Below are positions 29,694 to 40,419 of a stretch of DNA of 64,000 nt, piece after piece; the stretch's first letter is position 1; every line of letters begins with the position of its first letter. The DNA lies in contig JHYZ01000012.1 of the NCBI GenBank assembly GCA_000621185.1, positions 1 through 64,000 on the forward strand, written 5' to 3'. The translations under genes were made by a program, and so were the position numbers. The notes beneath the pieces are model-generated. The model was not told where the DNA came from. It saw nothing but the letters and a program-made list of their open reading frames with translations, and ran no database searches. The DNA is from Franconibacter pulveris DSM 19144 (GTDB lineage: Bacteria > Pseudomonadota > Gammaproteobacteria > Enterobacterales > Enterobacteriaceae).

Positions 29694-32343
29694 GTTATTT
29701 TCTGCTTTCAGAAAAGAGAAAATCTGGGACTTCGACGGCGGCATTCATCCGCCGGAGATGAAAACCCAGTCCAACGGCACGCCGCTGCGCCATGTGCCGC
29801 TGCCAGGCCGTTTTATTATCCCGCTGAAGCAGCATATCGGCGCGGAAGGCGAACTGTGCGTTAAGCCCGGTGATACAGTGCTTCGCGGTCAGCCGCTGAC
29901 GCGCGGCCGCGGACGAATGCTGCCGGTGCACGCGCCGACTTCCGGCACCGTCATCGCCATTGCCCCCCACTCCACCGCGCATCCTTCCGCGCTGGCGGAG
30001 CTGAGCGTGATTATCGAGCCCGATGGCAAAGATGAGTGGATAGCTCGCGAAGGCTGGGCCGACTACCAGAGCCGCAGCCGCGAAGCGCTTATAGAGCGGA
30101 TTCATCAGTTTGGCGTAGCCGGGCTTGGCGGCGCGGGTTTCCCTACCGGCGCCAAACTGCACGGCGGCGGCGATAAGATCGAAACGCTGATTATCAACGC
30201 GGCGGAGTGCGAACCTTACATAACCGCAGACGATCGGCTGATGCAGGAGTGCGCCGCGCAGATTATCGACGGCGTGCGCATTTTGATGCATATCCTGCAA
30301 CCGCGCGAAGTGCTGATTGGTATTGAAGATAACAAGCCGCAGGCTATCTCGATGATGCGGGCCGTGCTTTCGGGCGAGCATGATATTCGCCTGCGCGTGA
30401 TCCCCACCAAATACCCTTCCGGCGGCGCGAAGCAGCTCACGCAGATCCTGACCGGCAAACAGGTGCCGCACGGCGGGCGCTCGTCCGATATCGGCGTGTT
30501 AATGCAAAACGTTGGCACCGCTTACGCTATCAAGCGCGCCATTATCGATGGCGAGCCGCTGACGGAGCGCGTCGTCACGTTGACCGGTGAAGCGGTTTCC
30601 CGCCCCGGCAACGTCTGGGCGCGCCTTGGCACCCCGGTGCGCCATCTGCTGGAGTTCAGCGGGTTTATTCCCACCTCCGGGCAACTGGTTATCATGGGCG
30701 GCCCGCTGATGGGCTTCACGCTGCCGTTCCTGGACGTGCCGGTGGTGAAAATCACCAACTGCCTGTTGGCCCCCTCTGCAACCGAAATGGGCGAGCAGCA
30801 GGAAGAGCAACACTGCATTCGTTGCAGCGCCTGCGCGGACTCCTGCCCGGCTGACCTGCTGCCGCAACAGCTTTACTGGTTCAGCAAAGGGCAGCAGCAC
30901 GATAAAGCGACGGCGCACAACCTTGCCGACTGCATAGAGTGCGGCGCCTGTGCGTATGTCTGCCCGAGCAACATTCCGCTGGTGCAGTATTTCCGCCAGG
31001 AAAAGGCAGAGATCCGCGCCATCGCAGAAGAAGAGCGCCGCGCCGCTGAGGCGAAAGCACGTTTTGAAGCGCGCCAGGCGCGTCTGGAACGTGAAAAAGC
31101 GGCCCGCCTTGAGCGTCACAAGCAGTCTGCGGTACAGCCTTCCGGCGAGAATAAAGATGCCGTCGCCGCCGCCCTTGCCCGGGTTCGCGCCCGTAAAACC
31201 GATGCTGCCGAACCTGTGGTGGTGCAGGCGGGCGCGAAACCGGATAACAGCGCGGTGATCGCCGCTCGTGAAGCGCGCAAAGCCGAAGCGCGCGCCCGTC
31301 AGGCTGAAAAAGCGCAAGCCGAAATGGCGGCGAACAGCTCCGTTCCTGCCGTCGAGGCGACCGAACCGCAAAGTATCGCCGACCCACGCAAAACCGCCGT
31401 TGAGGCCGCCATCGCCCGCGCCAAAGCGCGTAAAGCCGCGCAGCAGGCGGATGCGCAACCGGTGCAAACAGATACGGCGGCAACCGAAGACGCCGCCCCG
31501 GTCGACCCGCGCAAAGCTGCCGTTGAAGCCGCTATCGCCCGCGCCAAAGCGCGCAAAGCGGCGCAGCAGACAGATGCGCAACCGGTGCAAACAGAGGCGG
31601 CGGCAACCGAAGACGCCGCCCCGGTCGACCCGCGCAAAGCCGCCGTTGAGGCCGCCATCGCCCGCGCCAAAGCGCGTAAAGCGGCGCAGCAGGCGGATGC
31701 GCAACCGGTGCAAACAGAGGCGGCGGCAACCGAAGACGCCGCCCCGGTCGACCCGCGCAAAACCCCCGTTGAAGCCGCCATCGCCCGCGCCAAAGCGCGT
31801 AAAGCGGCGCAGCAGGCGGAAATGAATACAGCAGAAACGGAAATTGCAGCGGCAGTGAAAGAGGCGGCGACACCGGCGCCCGTTGACCCGCGCAAAGCCG
31901 CCGTTGAGGCCGCCATCGCCCGCGCTAAAGCGCGTAAAGCGGCGCAGCAGGCGGATGCGCAATCGGTGCACACAGATACGGCGGCAACCGAAGACGCCGC
32001 CCCGGTCGACCCGCGCAAAGCCGCCGTTGAAGCCGCCATCGCCCGCGCCAAAGCGCGTAAAGCGGCGCAGCAGGCGGAAATGAATACAGCAGAAACGGAA
32101 ATTGCAGCGGCAGTGAAAGAGGCGGCGACACCGGCGCCCGTTGACCCGCGCAAAGCCGCCGTTGAGGCCGCCATCGCCCGCGCTAAAGCGCGCAAAGCGG
32201 CGCAGCAGGCTGACGCTGAAAACGCGGCATCCGATGCCGCTAACGAAGAAGAAGCGGAAGATCCCCGTAAAGCTGCAGTTGCCGCCGCGATTGCCAGGGT
32301 TCAGGCTCGCAAAGCCGCTCAGCAGGTTGTTAACGAGGAATAA
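29686..32343 (+). CDS. rsxC: Electron transport complex subunit RsxC with an eight-fold C-terminal repeat
   Basis: RsxC is the peripheral, probable NADH/flavin-binding subunit. The conserved part (1-450) carries [13 protein letters not shown] (about residue 147) and two [4Fe-4S] motifs, [12 protein letters not shown] (from Cys377) and [12 protein letters not shown] (from Cys416). A charged helical region follows. From residue 566 on there are eight copies of a unit opening [22 protein letters not shown] with acidic/alanine spacers. The total is 885 residues against 740 in E. coli as I recall, and the extra length is in these repeats. The reading frame is continuous through them. Confidence 0.95.
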   Translation: MLKLFSAFRKEKIWDFDGGIHPPEMKTQSNGTPLRHVPLPGRFIIPLKQHIGAEGELCVKPGDTVLRGQPLTRGRGRMLPVHAPTSGTVIAIAPHSTAHPSALAELSVIIEPDGKDEWIAREGWADYQSRSREALIERIHQFGVAGLGGAGFPTGAKLHGGGDKIETLIINAAECEPYITADDRLMQECAAQIIDGVRILMHILQPREVLIGIEDNKPQAISMMRAVLSGEHDIRLRVIPTKYPSGGAKQLTQILTGKQVPHGGRSSDIGVLMQNVGTAYAIKRAIIDGEPLTERVVTLTGEAVSRPGNVWARLGTPVRHLLEFSGFIPTSGQLVIMGGPLMGFTLPFLDVPVVKITNCLLAPSATEMGEQQEEQHCIRCSACADSCPADLLPQQLYWFSKGQQHDKATAHNLADCIECGACAYVCPSNIPLVQYFRQEKAEIRAIAEEERRAAEAKARFEARQARLEREKAARLERHKQSAVQPSGENKDAVAAALARVRARKTDAAEPVVVQAGAKPDNSAVIAAREARKAEARARQAEKAQAEMAANSSVPAVEATEPQSIADPRKTAVEAAIARAKARKAAQQADAQPVQTDTAATEDAAPVDPRKAAVEAAIARAKARKAAQQTDAQPVQTEAAATEDAAPVDPRKAAVEAAIARAKARKAAQQADAQPVQTEAAATEDAAPVDPRKTPVEAAIARAKARKAAQQAEMNTAETEIAAAVKEAATPAPVDPRKAAVEAAIARAKARKAAQQADAQSVHTDTAATEDAAPVDPRKAAVEAAIARAKARKAAQQAEMNTAETEIAAAVKEAATPAPVDPRKAAVEAAIARAKARKAAQQADAENAASDAANEEEAEDPRKAAVAAAIARVQARKAAQQVVNEE
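31381..32343 (+). repeat. In-frame tandem repeats in rsxC (8 units of 123 or 135 bp, last one short)
   Basis: Units start at 31381, 31504, 31627, 31750, 31885, 32008, 32143 and 32260. Spacings are 123, 123, 123, 135, 123, 135 and 117 bp. The 135-bp unit has a distinct spacer ([23 protein letters not shown]) and occurs twice, 258 bp apart and nearly identical. A 123+135 bp double unit was therefore probably duplicated recently. Every spacing is a multiple of three, so the frame is kept. Confidence 0.9.
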
Positions 32344-33396
32344 ATGGTTTTCAGAATCGCAAGTTCGCCCTACACGCACAATCAGCGCCAGACATCGCGC
32401 ATTATGATGCTGGTGACGCTCGCCGCCGTGCCGGGCATCGCCGTCCAGACCTTTTTCTTTGGCTATGGCACGCTTATTCAGGTGCTGCTGGCGATAGCCA
32501 GCGCCCTGCTCGCCGAAGCGCTGGTGCTGCGCTTACGGAAAATATCGGTGAAAGCCATTATTCGCGATAATTCTGCGCTGCTGACCGGGCTGCTGCTTGG
32601 CATCAGCATTCCGCCGTTAGCGCCATGGTGGCTGGTGGTGCTTGGTACTGTTTTCGCTATTATCATCGCGAAGCAGCTCTACGGCGGCCTGGGGCATAAC
32701 CCTTTTAACCCCGCGATGATAGGCTACGTAGTGCTGCTTATCTCTTTCCCGGTGCAGATGACCAACTGGCTGCCGCCGCACCAGATCGCCGCCACCGTTC
32801 CGGGTCTGGTTGATGCGCTGCAGGTGATTTTCCACGGCGTGACAGTTAACGGCGATACCATGACGCAGCTGCGCATCGGCATTGATGGCGTAAGCCAGGC
32901 CACGCCGCTGGATACCTTTAAAACCGGCCTTCATGCCGGCCATCCGGCGGCGGAACTGCTGCAGCAGCCGATTTACGGCGGCACATTAGCCGGGCTTGGC
33001 TGGCAGTGGGTGAACCTGGCTTATCTTGCGGGCGGCCTGTTCCTGCTCTGGCGTGGTACAATTCGCTGGCATATCCCGGTGAGTTTTATTGCCACGCTCA
33101 CGATCTGCGCCACGCTCGGCTGGTGGCTGGCGCCAGAGAAATTTCTCTCGCCATTGCTGCACCTGTTGTCGGGCGCGACCATGCTCGGGGCGTTTTTCAT
33201 TCTTACCGATCCGGTGACGGCATCAACGACCAACAAAGGCCGCCTGGTTTTTGGCGCGCTGGCGGGTCTGCTGGTATGGCTCATTCGCAGCTTTGGCGGC
33301 TACCCGGACGGCGTGGCTTTCGCCGTGCTGCTGGCGAACATCACCGTGCCGCTTATCGATTATTACACCCGTCCGCGGGTTTACGGTCATCGCTAA
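32344..33396 (+). CDS. rsxD: Electron transport complex subunit RsxD
   Basis: RsxD is a multi-helix membrane subunit with covalently bound FMN. The 350 residues hold about nine hydrophobic segments. The flavinylation site is Thr187 in [12 protein letters not shown], the same context as known for RnfD. The C-terminal [39 protein letters not shown] block is typical of the RnfD/NqrB family. The start codon directly follows the rsxC stop. Confidence 0.96.
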   Translation: MVFRIASSPYTHNQRQTSRIMMLVTLAAVPGIAVQTFFFGYGTLIQVLLAIASALLAEALVLRLRKISVKAIIRDNSALLTGLLLGISIPPLAPWWLVVLGTVFAIIIAKQLYGGLGHNPFNPAMIGYVVLLISFPVQMTNWLPPHQIAATVPGLVDALQVIFHGVTVNGDTMTQLRIGIDGVSQATPLDTFKTGLHAGHPAAELLQQPIYGGTLAGLGWQWVNLAYLAGGLFLLWRGTIRWHIPVSFIATLTICATLGWWLAPEKFLSPLLHLLSGATMLGAFFILTDPVTASTTNKGRLVFGALAGLLVWLIRSFGGYPDGVAFAVLLANITVPLIDYYTRPRVYGHR

Positions 33397-33405
33397 GGAG
33401 CGCCT

Positions 33406-34035
33406 GTGCTGAAGACGATACAAAAACATGGGACCACCCTTGCGGTATTCGCCGCGCTGACCACCGGCTTAACGGCGATGGTGAATGCGCTCACCAAAAC
33501 GACTATTGACAACCAGGCCCTTCTCCAGCAAAAACAGCTGTTCGACCAGGTATTGCCTGCGGAACTTTACGATAATGACCTGCAGCAAAGCTGTTTCGTG
33601 GTGAGCGCGCCTGCGCTGGGCGCGGGTGAAAAACAGCTGTGGGTTGCCCGTAAAGGTGATACGCCCGTCGCGGTAGTGATGCAGGCGACCGCGCCGGATG
33701 GCTATTCTGGCGCTATTCAGCTGCTGGTCGGCGCTGATTTTCACGGTAAAGTGCTGGGGACCCGCGTTACCGAGCATCATGAAACCCCGGGCCTTGGCGA
33801 TAAAATCGAAACTCGCATCAGCGACTGGATCACCCACTTTGCCGGAAAAGTGATTCAGGGGAGCGATGATGCGACCTGGGCGGTAAAAAAAGATGGTGGC
33901 CAGTTTGACCAGTTTACCGGCGCGACCATTACCCCGCGCGCGGTCGTAAACGCGGTGAAGCGCGCTGGCCTGTATGCCCAAACGCTGCCGCCGCAGCTTG
34001 CCGCCCTTCCTTCCTGTGGAGAAAGCCATGAATGA
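33406..34035 (+). CDS. rsxG: Electron transport complex subunit RsxG
   Basis: RsxG is the membrane-anchored periplasmic flavoprotein of the complex. It has 209 residues with one N-terminal helix (about 9-27). The FMN-binding domain carries the flavinylation motif [16 protein letters not shown], whose Thr174 is the expected FMN attachment site, and [12 protein letters not shown] at about 125-136. The start is GTG with AAGGAG upstream. Its last eight bases overlap the start of rsxE. Confidence 0.95.
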   Translation: MLKTIQKHGTTLAVFAALTTGLTAMVNALTKTTIDNQALLQQKQLFDQVLPAELYDNDLQQSCFVVSAPALGAGEKQLWVARKGDTPVAVVMQATAPDGYSGAIQLLVGADFHGKVLGTRVTEHHETPGLGDKIETRISDWITHFAGKVIQGSDDATWAVKKDGGQFDQFTGATITPRAVVNAVKRAGLYAQTLPPQLAALPSCGESHE

Positions 34036-34714
34036 CGTAAAATCGATTCTGGTCAATGGCCTGTGGAAAAACAACTCAGCGCTGGTGCAGCTGCTTGGGA
34101 TGTGCCCCCTTCTGGCGGTGACCTCCACGGCGACTAACGCTCTGGGTCTGGGCCTTGCCACCACGCTTGTGCTGACGCTGACTAACGCTTCGATTTCCGC
34201 CTTCCGTAAATGGATGCCTGCGGAAATTCGCATCCCTATCTACGTAATGATTATCGCCGCCGTGGTCAGTATTGTTCAGATGCTGATTAACGCCTACGCG
34301 TTTGGTCTTTATCAGTCGCTTGGCATTTTTATCCCGCTGATTGTGACTAACTGCATCGTGGTGGGTCGCGCAGAAGCGTTTGCGGCGAAAAACGGGCCGC
34401 TGCTGTCGGCGCTGGACGGCTTCGCCATCGGCATGGGCGCTACCGGCGCGATGTTTGTGCTGGGCTCTTTACGTGAAATCCTCGGCAACGGCACGCTGTT
34501 TGATGGCGCAGACGCGCTGCTGGGCGGCTGGGCGAAGGCGCTGCGCGTGGAAGTGTTTCATACCGATACCCCGTTCCTGCTGGCGATGCTGCCGCCGGGC
34601 GCCTTTATCGGCCTTGGCATGATGCTGGCCATCAAATATCTGATTGATGAAAAAATGAAGGCGCGCCGGGCGGCGCAGGCTGCGGTTGTGGCGGGCAAAA
34701 CGGAAAAAGCCTGA
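34028..34714 (+). CDS. rsxE: Electron transport complex subunit RsxE
   Basis: RsxE is a six-helix membrane subunit homologous to RsxA in opposite topology. The 228 residues start [31 protein letters not shown], the family N-terminus. An upstream in-frame ATG lies inside rsxG and was rejected. [19 protein letters not shown] near residue 100 mirrors the conserved cysteine motif of RsxA. The start lies within the end of rsxG after GGAGAAAGCC, and the stop shares TGATG with the nth start, so coupling runs through the whole operon. Confidence 0.95.
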   Translation: MNDVKSILVNGLWKNNSALVQLLGMCPLLAVTSTATNALGLGLATTLVLTLTNASISAFRKWMPAEIRIPIYVMIIAAVVSIVQMLINAYAFGLYQSLGIFIPLIVTNCIVVGRAEAFAAKNGPLLSALDGFAIGMGATGAMFVLGSLREILGNGTLFDGADALLGGWAKALRVEVFHTDTPFLLAMLPPGAFIGLGMMLAIKYLIDEKMKARRAAQAAVVAGKTEKA

Positions 34715-35349
34715 TGAACAAAGCGAAACGCATAGAAATACTTTCGCGCTTGCGCGAAAACGATCCACACCCTACGACCGAGCTTAATTTCACTTCTCCC
34801 TTTGAGCTGTTGATTGCGGTGCTGCTTTCCGCGCAGGCGACAGATGTTAGCGTAAATAAAGCGACCGCGAAGCTCTACCCCGTCGCCAATACGCCGCAGG
34901 CGATGCTGGACCTCGGCGTGGAAGGCGTAAAGGAATACATCAAAACCATCGGGCTGTTTAACAGTAAAGCGGAGAACGTGATTAAAACCTGCCGCATTTT
35001 ACTGGAACAGCATGGCGGCGAAGTGCCGGAAGATCGCGCTGCGCTCGAGGCGTTGCCAGGCGTCGGGCGTAAAACGGCAAACGTCGTGCTTAATACAGCG
35101 TTTGGCTGGCCGACTATCGCCGTGGACACGCATATTTTCCGCGTCTGTAACCGTACGCAGTTCGCGCCAGGGAAAAATGTGGAACAGGTGGAAGAAAAAC
35201 TGCTGAAGGTGGTGCCTGGGGAGTTTAAGGTTGATTGTCACCACTGGCTTATCCTTCACGGTCGTTATACCTGCATTGCCCGCAAACCCCGCTGCGGCTC
35301 CTGCCTGATTGAAGATCTCTGTGAATATAAAGAGAAAGTCTATTCATAA
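34714..35349 (+). CDS. nth: Endonuclease III (DNA glycosylase/AP lyase)
   Basis: Nth removes oxidised pyrimidines and cuts at abasic sites. The 211 residues have the E. coli length. The helix-hairpin-helix LPGVGRKTANVV holds catalytic Lys120, and Asp138 lies in TIAVDTHIFR. The [4Fe-4S] cluster cysteines are Cys187, Cys194, Cys197 and Cys203, with the required C-X6-C-X2-C-X5-C spacing. It overlaps the rsxE stop codon. The pairing of an oxidative-damage repair enzyme with the SoxR-reducing complex is conserved in enterobacteria. Confidence 0.97.
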   Translation: MNKAKRIEILSRLRENDPHPTTELNFTSPFELLIAVLLSAQATDVSVNKATAKLYPVANTPQAMLDLGVEGVKEYIKTIGLFNSKAENVIKTCRILLEQHGGEVPEDRAALEALPGVGRKTANVVLNTAFGWPTIAVDTHIFRVCNRTQFAPGKNVEQVEEKLLKVVPGEFKVDCHHWLILHGRYTCIARKPRCGSCLIEDLCEYKEKVYS

Positions 35350-35352
35350 TGC

Positions 35353-35387
35353 TTCGCCCGCGCCGTTGCGGGCGAATGTGAGCTTTC
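35353..35387 (+). terminator. Hairpin ending the rsx-nth operon
   Basis: The stem TTCGCCCGC/GCGGGCGAA with a six-base loop lies 3 bp after the nth stop. Only a weak pyrimidine stretch follows (CTTTCTC), so its strength as a terminator is uncertain. Confidence 0.55.
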
Positions 35388-35515
35388 TCACCGATCATTT
35401 TTCACTCTTTACAACTTTTTAGCCTTTATTTGGCCTTACCGCGACTGATTAAACTCGGCGATAAACCACCCTCCCAGGTTAAACGTTTTTTTTCGACAGG
35501 AAATTTCTATAACTT

Positions 35516-35531
35516 TGTGACAGAAATCACA
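35516..35531. promoter_or_regulatory. CRP-binding site candidate
   Basis: TGTGACAGAAATCACA matches the full CRP consensus TGTGA-N6-TCACA without mismatch. It lies 421 bp before the dtpA start codon, so the promoter it serves must be well upstream of dtpA, or belong to an unseen transcript. Confidence 0.65.
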
Positions 35532-35776
35532 TCAATAACATCATGTTAATTTTCTGTTGTGAAAGCGCTGCAAAATGCCGCGTATAGCCTGCACTGACAC
35601 GCTTTTTTGCCGCACATCTGTCGGTATATTTGCCTCTATCAGGTCGCAATCACTGGTACGCGGGCAAATCAGCAGAACATATAACCTTTAAACCTTTGAT
35701 GGCGGCTTAAATCAGATAAAATATTTGATATTGAGGTTAACAAAAAATTTAACGCTGACTCAGGTTTTGTTTTCGT

Positions 35777-35856
35777 GGGTAATATCCTGGCCGAGATAAA
35801 TGTAACGGATTATTACAAAGGTATTGCCTGACAGGCCAGGATAGTGAACATTACCC
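35777..35856 (+). other. Nested stem structure in the dtpA leader (candidate RNA regulatory element)
   Basis: Three nested pairings are visible. The outer stem is GGGTAAT (35777-35783) with ATTACCC (35850-35856). The inner stem is ATCCTGGCC (35784-35792) with GGCCAGGAT (35834-35842). A small stem-loop TGTAA/TTACA (35801-35817) lies inside. Outer and inner stems stack directly on the 5' side with a 7-base bulge on the 3' side. No T-tract follows, so it is not a simple terminator. It ends 95 bp before the dtpA start. Confidence 0.5.
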
Positions 35857-35951
35857 GCCGTTTCTCACCCTAATAAAAATAAAGGGCATGCCGCACAGGC
35901 AATGCGCCGCTAAGACTCCCGTTAATACGGGGCGTAAAAAAAGAGGTATAT

Positions 35952-37457
35952 GTGTCGACTGCAAACAATAAACCAGCAGAAAGCGTGAGCATTAACGCTT
36001 TCAAACAACCGAAATCGTTCTATCTCATTTTCTCTATCGAATTGTGGGAGCGTTTTGGTTACTACGGCCTGCAAGGGATCATGGCCGTCTACCTGGTGAA
36101 ACAACTGGGTATGTCCGAAGCGGATTCCATCACTCTGTTCTCCTCTTTTAGCGCACTGGTTTACGGCCTGGTCGCCATCGGCGGCTGGCTCGGCGATAAA
36201 GTGCTCGGCACTAAACGCGTCATTTTCCTTGGCGCAACGGTGCTGGCGATCGGTTATGCGTTGGTGGCCTGGTCTGGTCATGACGCCGCTATCGTCTATA
36301 TGGGGATGGCAACTATCGCGGTAGGTAACGGCCTGTTTAAAGCCAACCCGTCTTCGCTGCTCTCTACCTGCTATTCGAAGGATGACCCGCGTCTCGACGG
36401 CGCTTTCACCATGTATTACATGGCGATTAACATCGGCTCCTTCTTCTCTATGCTGGCCACACCGTGGCTGGCGGCGAAGTTTGGCTGGAGCGTGGCTTTC
36501 GCGCTGAGCGTGGTCGGTATGGTGATAACCATTATCAACTTCGCCTTCTGCCGTCACTGGGTGAAAGAGTATGGCTCAAAGCCGGACTTCCAGCCGCTGC
36601 ACTTCGGCAAGCTTATCGCCACCATTGCGGGCGTGGTAGTGCTGGTAGCCATCGCCACCTGGCTGCTGCATAACCAGGGAATCGCTCGTATTGCGCTGGG
36701 CGTTATCGCGCTGGGCATCGTGATTATCTTCGGTAAAGAGGCATTCGCCATGCACGGCGCAGCGCGTCGTAAAATGATCGTCGCGTTTATCCTGATGCTG
36801 GAAGCGGTTGTGTTTTTCGTGCTTTACAGCCAGATGCCAACCTCGCTGAACTTCTTCGCGATCCGTAACGTTGAACACGCTATTCTGGGTATCGCCTTCG
36901 AGCCGGAACAGTATCAGGCGTTGAACCCGTTCTGGATAATGGTAGGCAGCCCTATTCTGGCCGCTATCTATAACAAAATGGGCGACCGTCTGCCGATGCC
37001 GCATAAATTCGCTATCGGTATGGTGCTGTGCTCCGGCGCGTTCCTCGTGCTGCCGCTGGGCGCGAAGTTTGCCAGCGACGCGGGTATCGTCTCGGTGAAC
37101 TGGCTTATCCTGAGCTATGCCCTGCAGAGCATCGGTGAGCTGATGATCTCGGGTCTGGGTCTCGCGATGGTCGCACAGCTGGTGCCGCAGCGCCTGATGG
37201 GCTTCATCATGGGCAGCTGGTTCCTGACCACCGCTGGCGCGGCGATCATCGCCGGTAAGGTAGCCAACCTGATGGCGGTGCCGGAAAATGTTACCGACCC
37301 GCTGATGTCGCTGGAGGTTTATGGTCGCGTCTTCATGCAGATTGGCATCGCAACGGGCGTTATCGCCGTACTGATGCTGCTGACCGCGCCGAAACTGAAC
37401 CGCATGACGCAGGATGACGACAAAGCGGCGAAAGCTTCCGAAACCGCAACGGCGTAA
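35952..37457 (+). CDS. dtpA: Dipeptide/tripeptide:proton symporter DtpA (TppB)
   Basis: DtpA is a POT/PTR-family inner-membrane peptide transporter driven by protons. The 501 residues contain 14 hydrophobic helices. The family motif [16 protein letters not shown] (about residues 30-45) holds the ExxER proton-coupling residues, and [15 protein letters not shown] (about 155) is the PTR2 signature. Translation starts at GTG with AGAGGT upstream, giving [13 protein letters not shown] as in E. coli. The long upstream region suggests elaborate control. A strong terminator follows. Confidence 0.96.
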   Translation: MSTANNKPAESVSINAFKQPKSFYLIFSIELWERFGYYGLQGIMAVYLVKQLGMSEADSITLFSSFSALVYGLVAIGGWLGDKVLGTKRVIFLGATVLAIGYALVAWSGHDAAIVYMGMATIAVGNGLFKANPSSLLSTCYSKDDPRLDGAFTMYYMAINIGSFFSMLATPWLAAKFGWSVAFALSVVGMVITIINFAFCRHWVKEYGSKPDFQPLHFGKLIATIAGVVVLVAIATWLLHNQGIARIALGVIALGIVIIFGKEAFAMHGAARRKMIVAFILMLEAVVFFVLYSQMPTSLNFFAIRNVEHAILGIAFEPEQYQALNPFWIMVGSPILAAIYNKMGDRLPMPHKFAIGMVLCSGAFLVLPLGAKFASDAGIVSVNWLILSYALQSIGELMISGLGLAMVAQLVPQRLMGFIMGSWFLTTAGAAIIAGKVANLMAVPENVTDPLMSLEVYGRVFMQIGIATGVIAVLMLLTAPKLNRMTQDDDKAAKASETATA

Positions 37458-37479
37458 TTCTCATCACGAAACCTTATTC

Positions 37480-37512
37480 AGCCGCTAACCTTTGGGTTAG
37501 CGGCTTTTTTTT
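37480..37512 (+). terminator. dtpA terminator
   Basis: The 11-bp stem AGCCGCTAACC/GGTTAGCGGCT has a four-base loop and is followed by nine T. Confidence 0.93.
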
Positions 37513-37567
37513 TGCCCCGCCGGGCACTACCATACTGTGATAATTCATCGCTAACGAGGAGCGACTC

Positions 37568-38170
37568 ATGAAGCTGTTTTACAAAGCAGGTGCCTGTTCC
37601 CTTTCACCCCATATTGTTTTACGCGAATCGGGTCTCGATTTTACGCTGGTGAAAGTAGACCTGGCGGCGAAAAAAACCGAAAGCGGAGATGATTTTTTCG
37701 CCATCAACCCTAAGGGGCAAGTACCGGCGCTACAGCTTGATGACGGCTCGATGCTGACAGAAGGCGTGGCGATTGTGCAGTATCTGGCGGATAAAGTGCC
37801 GGACCGCCAGTTGTTGGCCCCGGCAGGCAGCATGACGCGCTACCACACGCTGGAATGGCTTAACTACATCGCCACCGAGCTGCACAAAGGCTTTTCTCCG
37901 CTCTTTCGCCCGGACACGCCAGAGGAGTACAAGCAGACCGTACGCGGCCAGTTAGAGAAGAAGCTACAGTATGTCAATGAAGAGCTGACGGATAAGCAGT
38001 GGCTGATGGGGCTGCGTTTTAGCGTTGCGGATGCTTATCTCTTTACCGTGCTGCGCTGGGGAAAAGCGGTGAAGCTGAATTTTGACGGGCTGGATAATAT
38101 TGAGCAGTACCTGGCGCGTATGCAGGCACGTCCGGCTGTCGCGGCCGCGCTGGCGGCAGAAGGGCTTTGA
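37568..38170 (+). CDS. gstA: Glutathione S-transferase GstA
   Basis: GstA is a beta-class bacterial glutathione S-transferase that conjugates glutathione to electrophiles and protects against oxidants. The 200 residues start [21 protein letters not shown] with the class-defining Cys10. The thioredoxin-like domain (1-80) includes [21 protein letters not shown] with the cis-Pro. The helical domain follows, with the N-capping motif [14 protein letters not shown] near residue 157. The ribosome binding site is GAGGAG. It is monocistronic and convergent with pdxY. Confidence 0.95.
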   Translation: MKLFYKAGACSLSPHIVLRESGLDFTLVKVDLAAKKTESGDDFFAINPKGQVPALQLDDGSMLTEGVAIVQYLADKVPDRQLLAPAGSMTRYHTLEWLNYIATELHKGFSPLFRPDTPEEYKQTVRGQLEKKLQYVNEELTDKQWLMGLRFSVADAYLFTVLRWGKAVKLNFDGLDNIEQYLARMQARPAVAAALAAEGL

Positions 38171-38175
38171 TGTTG

Positions 38176-38211
38176 CCGCTCTCCTTTAGCGGGAGAGCGG
38201 TTTAATTTTTT
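38176..38211 (+). terminator. gstA terminator
   Basis: The stem CCGCTCTCC/GGAGAGCGG has a seven-base loop and is followed by TTTAATTTTTT, just before the convergent pdxY stop codon. Confidence 0.85.
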
Positions 38212-39070
38212 ACAGCGCGACGGCGGTAAAGTAGTGCTCCGGTTTGGCGATGCCATCCTGCGCCGCAACCACCTGCAGCTCATACTCGCCCATGCGCTTC
38301 GTTGTCACCATCACCTCGTAAACGGCGGCCGTCACGTGCTCCAGCGCGTCGCGAAGGCTCGCGCCCTGCAGCAGTTTCACCAGCAACAGACCGCTTGTGA
38401 CATCGCCTACGCCGACGGGCTGACGCTCACCGAAATCCACCAGCGGGCGGCTGATGTGCCAGGCTTCATCCTTTGTCACCAGCAGCATTTCAAAGCGATC
38501 TTTATGGTAGCCCGCCCGCGCCAGATGTTTCACCAGCACAATCTTCGGACCCAGCGCGATGAGTTCACGTGACGTTGTCACCGCTTCTTCTACCGTATTC
38601 ACTGCGTGGCCGCTCAGCAACTCCAGTTCGATTAAGTTCGGCGCGATAATATCGCTCGCCGGGAGCGCGTAACGGGCATGGAATTCGGCTACGCCTGGCG
38701 CGACGATGCAGCCTTTTTCAGGGTGCCCCATGACCGGATCGCAAAAGTAGAGCGCCTGCGGATTGGCCTTTTTCACCTCGCGCACAATGCCCAGAATATG
38801 CTCGCCCTGCTCGGCTGACCCCAGATAACCGCTCAGCACCGCATCGCAGCGCTGCAGTTGGCCGATGGCGGCGATGCCCTGCACGATGTCGGTCAGGTGG
38901 GCCGGTGGCATCACCGAGCCTGTCCATTGCCCATACTGTGTGTGATTGGAAAACTGAACGGTATTCAGCGGCCAGACGTTGGCGCCGAGACGTCGCATGG
39001 GAAATTCAGCCGCACTGTTGCCGGCGTGACCAAACACCACGTGAGACTGGATGGCGAGGATGTTTTTCAT
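38210..39070 (-). CDS. pdxY: Pyridoxal kinase PdxY
   Basis: PdxY phosphorylates pyridoxal in B6 salvage. The 286 residues belong to the ribokinase fold. The N-terminus [25 protein letters not shown] is typical of the group, with the substrate-side [15 protein letters not shown] segment. [13 protein letters not shown] (about 110-122) and the anion-hole region [16 protein letters not shown] with the catalytic Asp (about 224) are present. It lies 74 bp downstream of tyrS on the same strand, after the tyrS terminator. The tyrS-pdxY pairing and nearby pdxH are conserved in enterobacteria. Confidence 0.95.
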   Translation of the reverse strand: MKNILAIQSHVVFGHAGNSAAEFPMRRLGANVWPLNTVQFSNHTQYGQWTGSVMPPAHLTDIVQGIAAIGQLQRCDAVLSGYLGSAEQGEHILGIVREVKKANPQALYFCDPVMGHPEKGCIVAPGVAEFHARYALPASDIIAPNLIELELLSGHAVNTVEEAVTTSRELIALGPKIVLVKHLARAGYHKDRFEMLLVTKDEAWHISRPLVDFGERQPVGVGDVTSGLLLVKLLQGASLRDALEHVTAAVYEVMVTTKRMGEYELQVVAAQDGIAKPEHYFTAVAL

Positions 39071-39100
39071 GTTGCTTCCGGATGAATTGCAGGTGATAGC

Positions 39101-39132
39101 GAAAAATAAAGGGCGTGGTTTCCCACGCCCTT
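39101..39132 (-). terminator. tyrS terminator
   Basis: On the minus strand the stem AAGGGCGTGG/CCACGCCCTT has a short loop and is followed by TATTTTTC. It lies between tyrS and pdxY, so pdxY depends on read-through or its own promoter. Confidence 0.8.
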
Positions 39133-39144
39133 GCTTGCTGAATA

Positions 39145-40419
39145 TTATTTCCAGCAGACGAGGCAGTAATTCTTTTTACCGCGGCGCAGCAGCGTATAGC
39201 GCCCGAACAGGCGGTCGGCATCGCTGAAGGTATATTCCGGGTCTGACTGTTTTTCACCGTTGATGGTGATGGCGTTCGAGGCGATGGTTTTACGCGCTTG
39301 GCCGCGGGAGGGCTGCAGCTCGGAATCGACCAGCGCCTGCTGGAGATCCGCCCCTTTTTCCATTTCAACCATCGGTACGCCGTCCTGGGCGAGCTGTTCG
39401 AAATCTGCCTCGCTCAGGTCGCTCAGGGTGCCGTTAAACAGGCTTGCGGTGATGCGTTTCGCCGCCACCAGCCCCTCTTCGCCATGCACCAGACGCGTCA
39501 CCTCTTCCGCCAGCACATACTGGGCGCGCGGCGCTTTACCGCTGTTCTTATCTTCCTCTTCCAGCGCATTGATCTCTTCAATGCTCATAAAGGTGAAGAA
39601 CTTCAGGAAGCGGTAAACATCGGCGTCCGCCGTGTTGATCCAGAACTGGTAGAATTTGTACGGGCTGGTTTTCTTCGGATCGAGCCACACCGCGCCGCCT
39701 TCGGTTTTACCGAACTTGGTGCCGTCTGATTTGGTTATCAGCGGTACGGTCAGGCCAAAGACCTGGTTCTGGTGCAGACGTCGGGTCAGGTCAATACCGG
39801 AGGTGATGTTGCCCCACTGGTCGGAGCCGCCGATTTGCAGCGCCACGCCGTGCAGCTTGTTCAGGCAGGCGAAATCGTAACCCTGCAGCAGGTTGTAGGA
39901 GAACTCGGTAAAGGAGATGCCCACATCATCACGATTCAGGCGCTGCTTCACCGCCTCTTTGTTAATCATCTGGTTAACAGAGAAGTGTTTGCCGATGTCA
40001 CGCAGGAACGTCAACACGTTCATGTTGCCGAACCAGTCATAGTTGTTGGCCGCGATGGCAGAGTTTTCGCCACAATCGAAGTCAAGGAAAGGCGCAACCT
40101 GACGGCGGATTTTCTCCACCCATTCCTGCACCGTATCCTCGGTATTCAGTTTACGTTCAGTGGCTTTGAAGCTTGGATCACCGATAAGTCCGGTTGCGCC
40201 GCCTACCAGCGCGACCGGCTTATGGCCGGCCATCTGAAAGCGCTTAAGGCACAACAGGGGAACCAGATGGCCCAGATGCAAGCTGTCAGCGGTAGGATCG
40301 AAGCCGCAATAAAGGGCGATTGGCCCCTGCGCCAAACGCTGCGCTAATGCTTCTTCATCCGTTACCTGAGCCACAAGGCCCCGCTCCTGCAATTGCTTGA
40401 TCAAATTGCTGCTTGCCAT
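39145..40419 (-). CDS. tyrS: Tyrosyl-tRNA synthetase
   Basis: TyrS is a class I aminoacyl-tRNA synthetase charging tRNA-Tyr. The 424 residues have the E. coli length. The HIGH-type motif is HLGHL (about residue 48) after [12 protein letters not shown], and the KMSKS-type motif is KFGKT (about 235). A C-terminal S4-like RNA-binding domain covers about 355-424. The start [10 protein letters not shown] has GGAGAAATTG upstream; a longer in-frame start 14 codons earlier has no family support. It is read after pdxH on the same strand. Confidence 0.97.
   Translation of the reverse strand: MASSNLIKQLQERGLVAQVTDEEALAQRLAQGPIALYCGFDPTADSLHLGHLVPLLCLKRFQMAGHKPVALVGGATGLIGDPSFKATERKLNTEDTVQEWVEKIRRQVAPFLDFDCGENSAIAANNYDWFGNMNVLTFLRDIGKHFSVNQMINKEAVKQRLNRDDVGISFTEFSYNLLQGYDFACLNKLHGVALQIGGSDQWGNITSGIDLTRRLHQNQVFGLTVPLITKSDGTKFGKTEGGAVWLDPKKTSPYKFYQFWINTADADVYRFLKFFTFMSIEEINALEEEDKNSGKAPRAQYVLAEEVTRLVHGEEGLVAAKRITASLFNGTLSDLSEADFEQLAQDGVPMVEMEKGADLQQALVDSELQPSRGQARKTIASNAITINGEKQSDPEYTFSDADRLFGRYTLLRRGKKNYCLVCWK

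Larger units (their letters stand above)
35350..35951 (+). other. Long intergenic region upstream of dtpA with CRP-like box and structured leader
   Basis: These 602 bp contain no credible protein gene. In order they hold the nth hairpin, a perfect CRP-type box (35516-35531) in AT-rich DNA, and a stretch with several AT-rich -10-like sequences (around 35710-35740). A nested hairpin element (35777-35856), a small hairpin CCCGT/ACGGG (35918-35931) and the dtpA ribosome binding site complete it. OmpR is known to control E. coli dtpA; I could not place OmpR sites with confidence. Confidence 0.6.

Noticed and set aside
30499..32379. Long open frames antisense to rsxC (626 and 298 codons)
   Set aside because: They arise from the GC-rich repeats and the codon bias of rsxC. 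Their products are Arg/Cys/Phe-rich or pure alanine repeats with no family resemblance, and rsxC is certain.
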